Source of the DNA: Pachyseris speciosa
Lineage: Eukaryota; Cnidaria; Anthozoa; Scleractinia; Pachyseridae
Direction of reading: 5' to 3'
NCBI GenBank assembly: GCA_016490735.1
Contig: JAEMWC010000252.1
Location: forward strand, 697,501 to 761,500
Length of the DNA: 64,000 bases
Position numbers and translations under genes: made by a program. The notes beneath the pieces are model-generated. The model saw only the letters and a program-made list of their open reading frames with translations, made no database searches and was not told where the DNA came from. This document shows positions 60,137-64,000 of this stretch, piece by piece (positions within the stretch are counted from its first letter, which is position 1; every line of letters begins with the position of its first letter).

Positions 60137-61468
60137 ATGGATGCATACGATCTTACCCTGCGGCGTTCTCAATACATCTGTGTCCTAGCGCTTGTAAATG
60201 CGAGGTTTAGCATCTTAAAGAAAAAGAAGTCCAAGCGAAAAACCAAGAGGTTCTGGGTCAGAGAATACTTGAAAAAGCGAGAGAAATGTGGTCAGTTCCA
60301 CACACTGTTTTCCGAGTTGCGAATCTCAGACAGAGAATATTTCTTCAGATATATCAGGATGAGTCCAGAACGCTTTGAGCATTTGTTGACTCTCGTTGCT
60401 CCTTACATTCAAAAGAAGTCCTGCAGAAGTCGTGACCCGATATCACCAGCTGAACGACTGGTCGTGACACTACGATATCTTGCAACCGGTGATTCGCAAC
60501 AATCTCAATCTTTCAACTTTCGCATGGGGAAAAGCACCGTTTGTCACATTATTCAGGATACCTGCATCGGTATCTGGAATGCACTTAATGACGTGTATTT
60601 GAAATCTCCTAGCAGCTCAGCAGACTGGGAAAGTATTGCAGAAGAAATGTTTAGGGAATGGAATTTTCCACATTGCATCGGGGCACTTGATGGCAAGCAT
60701 GTGATGATTGAATGCCCACCTAATGGCGGATCTGAATACTTCAACTACAAGGGATATCATAGTATTGTTCTACTGGCAATGTGAGATGCCAATTACTGCT
60801 TTACAATGGTGGACATAGGCAGCTATGGTAAAGACAATGATGCTAGTATCTTCAATGAGTCTGACATAGGAAAAGGCTTTGCTAATGCTATTTTTGACCT
60901 TCCTGAGCCCAGTGAAGTTGATGGCCATATGTTACCATATGTTATAGTGGGAGATGACATATTTGGTCTTAAACCCTATCTAATGAAACCATACCCTGGT
61001 CGAGGACTTACAGAATCACGCCAAGTGTTCAACTATCGCTTAAGCAGGTGCAGAAGAATTATTGAGAATGCATTTGGCATATACACTGTCAGATGGAGAA
61101 TTTTTCGCAGGGCTATCAAAGCAGCACCAAAACATGTGGACAATATTGTCAAGGCATGTTTATGTTTGCATAACTATCTGATGCTGACTGACAATGCCTA
61201 TTATGCTCCACAAGGTTTTGTTGATTCCAAAGATGATACTGGAGCAATTATTGAAGGTGACTGGAGAGTAGAAGCCCCTGAGCAGGGAGGGGGAATCTTT
61301 TCCATTCGAGCTAGAATCAATAGGCACAGTGTAAATGCTAACGAGGTCAGAGAAAAGTTTGAAAGCTCTTTCAACAGCAAGGAAGGTTCTGTACCTTGGC
61401 AACTTGCACATGTGCGAAACTGTGGAAGCAGTTACACAGAAGCACTTTATCAGAGTCACATTAACTAA
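60137..61468 (+). CDS. HARBI1-like DDE transposase with one in-frame TGA
   Basis: DDE_Tnp_4-type nuclease that would cut and join transposon ends in the nucleus. The ATG at 60,137 (MDAYDLT) is chosen because it lies just inside the terminal repeat; the frame opens earlier, but upstream codons lie within the repeat. Catalytic residues: Asp185 in GALDGKH, Asp273 in VGDDIFGLKPY, Glu310 in RIIENAFGIYTVRWRIF. An N-terminal helical region precedes the catalytic core (RMSPERFEHLL, LRYLATGDS). The frame runs to 61,468 except for TGA at 60,782-60,784, between LLAM and DANYCF. The family has a sense codon there, so this looks like a single nonsense change. No other lesion is visible. Confidence 0.88.
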
Positions 61469-61979
61469 CTTTTTTAAGCAGTTCTGGAGATAATCTGGGA
61501 AAAATTTGATAACAAGGATTTAATAAATGCAAACAATCAGTTGGAACACAAAACCTTTAATTTATTTTTGACAGGAATGTCAAACGTGTGGTTTTCTACA
61601 TTTTTGAGAAAACCTAAAAGCATTTTCAAGCTGGGATCTTCTAGTCTAATCAGTTGTAATTTATTTTGAAGAATGTTTAGTACCCAAACATTCTTGTTGA
61701 CATTATAACTTACAATAATATGTCATTTAAAACAGCAATTAACAGAAATAAATAATAATATTATGTAAATATAAAAAGGATTATGCCCTTTGAAACTTAG
61801 CCAGTAAAAAATAGCTAGTATAAACACAACATAAGGATTTACTTGTAATAGCCTGTTTGATGTAGTTTCACCATTGTAAATTACATTGTACCTTAACAAA
61901 ATGGGACTTAATTTTAGTAATTTATGATGGTGATTTTCATTTTAAAACAAAGAAACAAAAAAAAATTAAGGCAACTTAG

Positions 61980-62415
61980 TTAATCAAGGTGGGTGATGTC
62001 TTGTGAGAAACTCGAACTTGGTTGCACCACATGAAACTGACCACTATTAAAATAGGCTGGTGTATGGTACTGGGGTGCTGGAATCATAGTAGGATGTGCA
62101 GCTGACTCTAAATCAAAAAACATCTTCTCAATTGAGTGTCGTACATATGCTTTTGTTTTGTTGTCAAGACAGGACATCCTTTCTGCCAAACTTAAGCAAT
62201 AATGAGTATCAGGAGACACATTATTGTCTGCCTTTGTAGGTGCTCTGCAGGTAGCATCTAACGACTTTTGGAAACTATGCATCACTTTGCATAGTTCCAA
62301 GTTTGGGTCTGGGGCACTCTGAGCAGGAGACCAAGATCGCTTTTTTGGTAATGTCTTCTTTAATTTTTTTTGGCTTTGCTTCTTGACTTCAGGATCAGTT
62401 GAATCCCTGTGCTCA
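61980..62415 (-). CDS. MADF/BESS partner protein of the Harbinger element, exon 2
   Basis: Begins at the AG acceptor TTTTCATAG (minus strand) and continues the exon 1 frame with EHRDSTDPEVKKQSQKKLKK, a basic stretch suited to nuclear localisation. LSLAERMSCLDNKTKAYVRH and SIEKMFFDLES follow, resembling a BESS protein-interaction motif. It ends ITHLD at 61,980. Joined length with exon 1 is 305 residues. Confidence 0.75.
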
Positions 62416-62718
62416 CTATGAAAATAATAATAAAATGATAAAGTAAGGGTCCAGTCATCAATTTCTGTTCAAAATTAAGAAACCTGACTCTTCAAATATA
62501 GTATTTTTCTCACAGCAGAATGTTTCAACGTACTTTGTATCATGAAGTCTCAAAAATTAATACAAGAAAAATGTTCAACTGTGGAGACACCATGGCCAAG
62601 TGGTCAGAGCACTGGGCTTGTAATACTAACTATAAACACAGCTCACCTAGAATAATTCAGAAAGTCGTGATTTACAGAATATTGTGTAACACACAAAAAT
62701 CAGATAAACAACAATTAC

Positions 62719-63200
62719 CTTGAAGGAGAGGTTTCTTCAGATTGATATTTTTTCTCTTCCTCTAAAATTTCTGATTCTCCGTCGTCTGAGTTTGTCTGCT
62801 CTTCACTGATTTCATGCACGTGCACATTGCTAGAAGTTGGTCTTGTCTTAATGAAGGTTGCAAGCCACCTCAAGTGTTCATATTTCGGGTCTAGCTGAAT
62901 GTCATCTCTGCCTGCTCCACTTTTTCCAACAGCTTTTCGTATGTACCTTGAAAACGTTGTTCTGATGCTTTCGTACCTTTGCTTACACTTGGATTCTTCG
63001 CTGCGGAGTAACTCGGAAATCTTTCGCCATGCACTTGCCTTTATATTTCGATCTTTGAAATCGGCACTGGCTCGGTTGTAGATACAGGGAAACTCCTTCA
63101 CGATGTCCATGAAACAATTATCATTCCCTTTTTGTGCTTCCTCTGCGAGAGATTTGAGGTATCCATCAGAGTCGTCTTGATCAACAATGACAGAGGCCAT
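62719..63200 (-). CDS. MADF (Myb/SANT-like) DNA-binding partner protein, exon 1
   Basis: Starts MASVIVDQDDSDGYLKSLAE at 63,200. A MADF domain spans about residues 25-110, with FMDIVKEFPCIYNRASADFK, SAWRKISELL and KCKQRYESIRTTFSRYIRKA as signature blocks. An acidic stretch (EEEKKYQSEE) follows. It ends at a GTAATT donor after CCTTCAAG. In Harbinger transposons the Myb/SANT or MADF protein binds the subterminal DNA and helps bring the transposase to the nucleus; that role is inferred here. Confidence 0.85.
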
Positions 63201-63281
63201 TTTGATTTGTGAGGTGGAGACTGGAGGAGGATTGGTAACGAGCTAAAACTATCGCCGACGTCCTGGACAGTACAAATCTCA

Positions 63282-63495
63282 GTTTTCATATGTCGGGAAT
63301 GATCGGCGACCGTGGAAGAAATCTAGGACGCGTCGGGAAAATAGAAACGCTCCCGATTTTCCCGATTTGTCCCCAACCATCCCAGACTATCGGGGATGTG
63401 TACGATTTCGCGTTTTCATTAATCGGCATAATTTGGGACGGTCGGGAAATAGTGAAATCCCCGACCGTCTGGGATTTTCCCGACATATGAAAACC
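63282..63495. repeat. Extra inverted copy of the Harbinger end inside the right terminus
   Basis: GTTTTCATATGTCGGGAA at about 63,282 is in the same orientation as the left terminus and faces the right terminus about 200 bp away. The right end alone therefore forms a small TIR-bounded unit with several CCCGA/TCGGG motifs. Confidence 0.75.
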
Positions 63496-63503
63496 AAGCT
63501 TGA

Positions 63504-63848
63504 TCGGCTTTTTTTTTACTCGAGCTTGAGTTTCCGCCTTTAATGCTTAATTTTACGAGGACTCATTGTGATTACGTGTTATTAATTATTATTAGGGCAA
63601 AAGTTTCTTAACGCTTTTGAGGTACCAAGGTCGAAAAACAGTCAGCCAAGCCGAGTAAAAACACTCGTTCGCTTGCAAAGAAAACAACGTAACAAAACAA
63701 ACAAACAATTCAACTACTTCTTTGCGTCCAAAACGAGTCTACAGATGATTGTTATTTATATCCATTCGAGAGAAAAATACAAGTTTCATTCCTGAACAAA
63801 AGTAACAACGATTAAACCAAATGTTAAGCTTCTATTTATTTAATTTAC
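63504..63848. other. Flank of the Harbinger element, no gene recognised
   Basis: AT-rich sequence without recognised coding or repeat features. Confidence 0.5.
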
Positions 63849-63989
63849 CTCACTGTCCTGCGCTGTGTTGTAGAGGTTTCTACCACTTGAAAATACGTAA
63901 GCTTCAGTAAAGTAAAAACAAGCATCCGCAAAAATAGCAAACGGTTTGTCCAAAGAAAGAGCTTCTTCCACAGAGTTTGAGCTACTCAT
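63849..63989 (-). CDS. Possible short first exon of an unknown gene
   Basis: On the minus strand an ATG at 63,989 opens MSSSNSVEEALSLDKPFAIF and onward for 47 codons, ending at a GTAAAT that could be a splice donor (63,848). The protein is not recognised. If real, the Harbinger element would lie in its first intron. Support is weak: one open stretch and one donor-like site. Confidence 0.25.
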
Positions 63990-64000
63990 TCCTAACATTA

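Larger units (their letters stand above)
59985..63500. mobile_element. PIF/Harbinger DNA transposon, nearly complete
   Basis: 3,516 bp. The termini begin AGC(C/T)TGGTTTTCATATG and continue as inverted repeats of about 60 bp that I read as identical after the first few bases. They are flanked by TGA at 59,982-59,984 and 63,501-63,503, a 3-bp duplication as in this superfamily. Inside are a DDE transposase (+) and a MADF-type DNA-binding gene (-), converging. This two-gene layout is the autonomous Harbinger form. Within the terminal repeat, GACGGTCGGGG and its complement form a subterminal hairpin. Confidence 0.9.

Noticed and set aside
62580..62660. tRNA-like CCAAGTGGTCAGAGCACTGG with CTTGTAATAC
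   Set aside because: Resembles a tRNA 5' half, but no T arm or B box follows, and it lies in the intron of the MADF gene; at most a SINE head relic.

Overview
The window looks like a repeat-rich, AT-rich metazoan nuclear genome, most likely a cnidarian (an anthozoan such as a stony coral). The reasons are: a multi-exon mitochondrial AAA protease gene with GT/AG introns; intronless class A GPCR genes in a local cluster; a HARBI1-type transposon with a MADF partner gene; tRNA-derived SINEs; LINE fragments with microsatellite tails; and many small inverted-repeat elements. The species assignment is inference from repeat style only.

Region 1 (1-15,710): the 3' part of a YME1L-type mitochondrial i-AAA protease gene. 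Ten coding exons run from Walker B to the stop codon; the Walker A exon and the 5' end lie left of the window. The first intron holds a 3.8-kb TA-flanked transposon, inside which sits a 1.2-kb foldback element whose arms are partly minisatellite. Region 2 (15,711-25,400): repeats, a broken intronless GPCR gene interrupted by a 326-bp palindromic insertion, a second GPCR fragment, and a LINE ORF1 remnant into which another 5'-truncated LINE has jumped.

Region 3 (25,400-32,117): repeated GPCR-upstream modules, one intact 317-residue GPCR gene (27,767-28,720), a tRNA-like sequence, a SINE and several inverted-repeat elements. Region 4 (about 32,118-54,138, with related modules to 57,947): a second, diverged copy of about 6,368-25,400. 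It carries a dead copy of YME1L exons 3-10, a second dead GPCR and the same nested LINE. At least six elements are present only in this copy; two of them have clean empty sites in the first copy that fix their target-site duplications.

Region 5 (54,139-64,000): AT repeats, a 547-bp inverted-repeat element, and a nearly complete 3,516-bp PIF/Harbinger transposon (59,985-63,500). It has about 60-bp near-perfect terminal repeats, a DDE transposase with one in-frame TGA, and a convergent two-exon MADF/BESS partner gene. The only apparently intact host genes are the YME1L 3' part and the 27.8-kb GPCR. The rest is a record of segmental duplication, pseudogene decay and successive transposon insertions.
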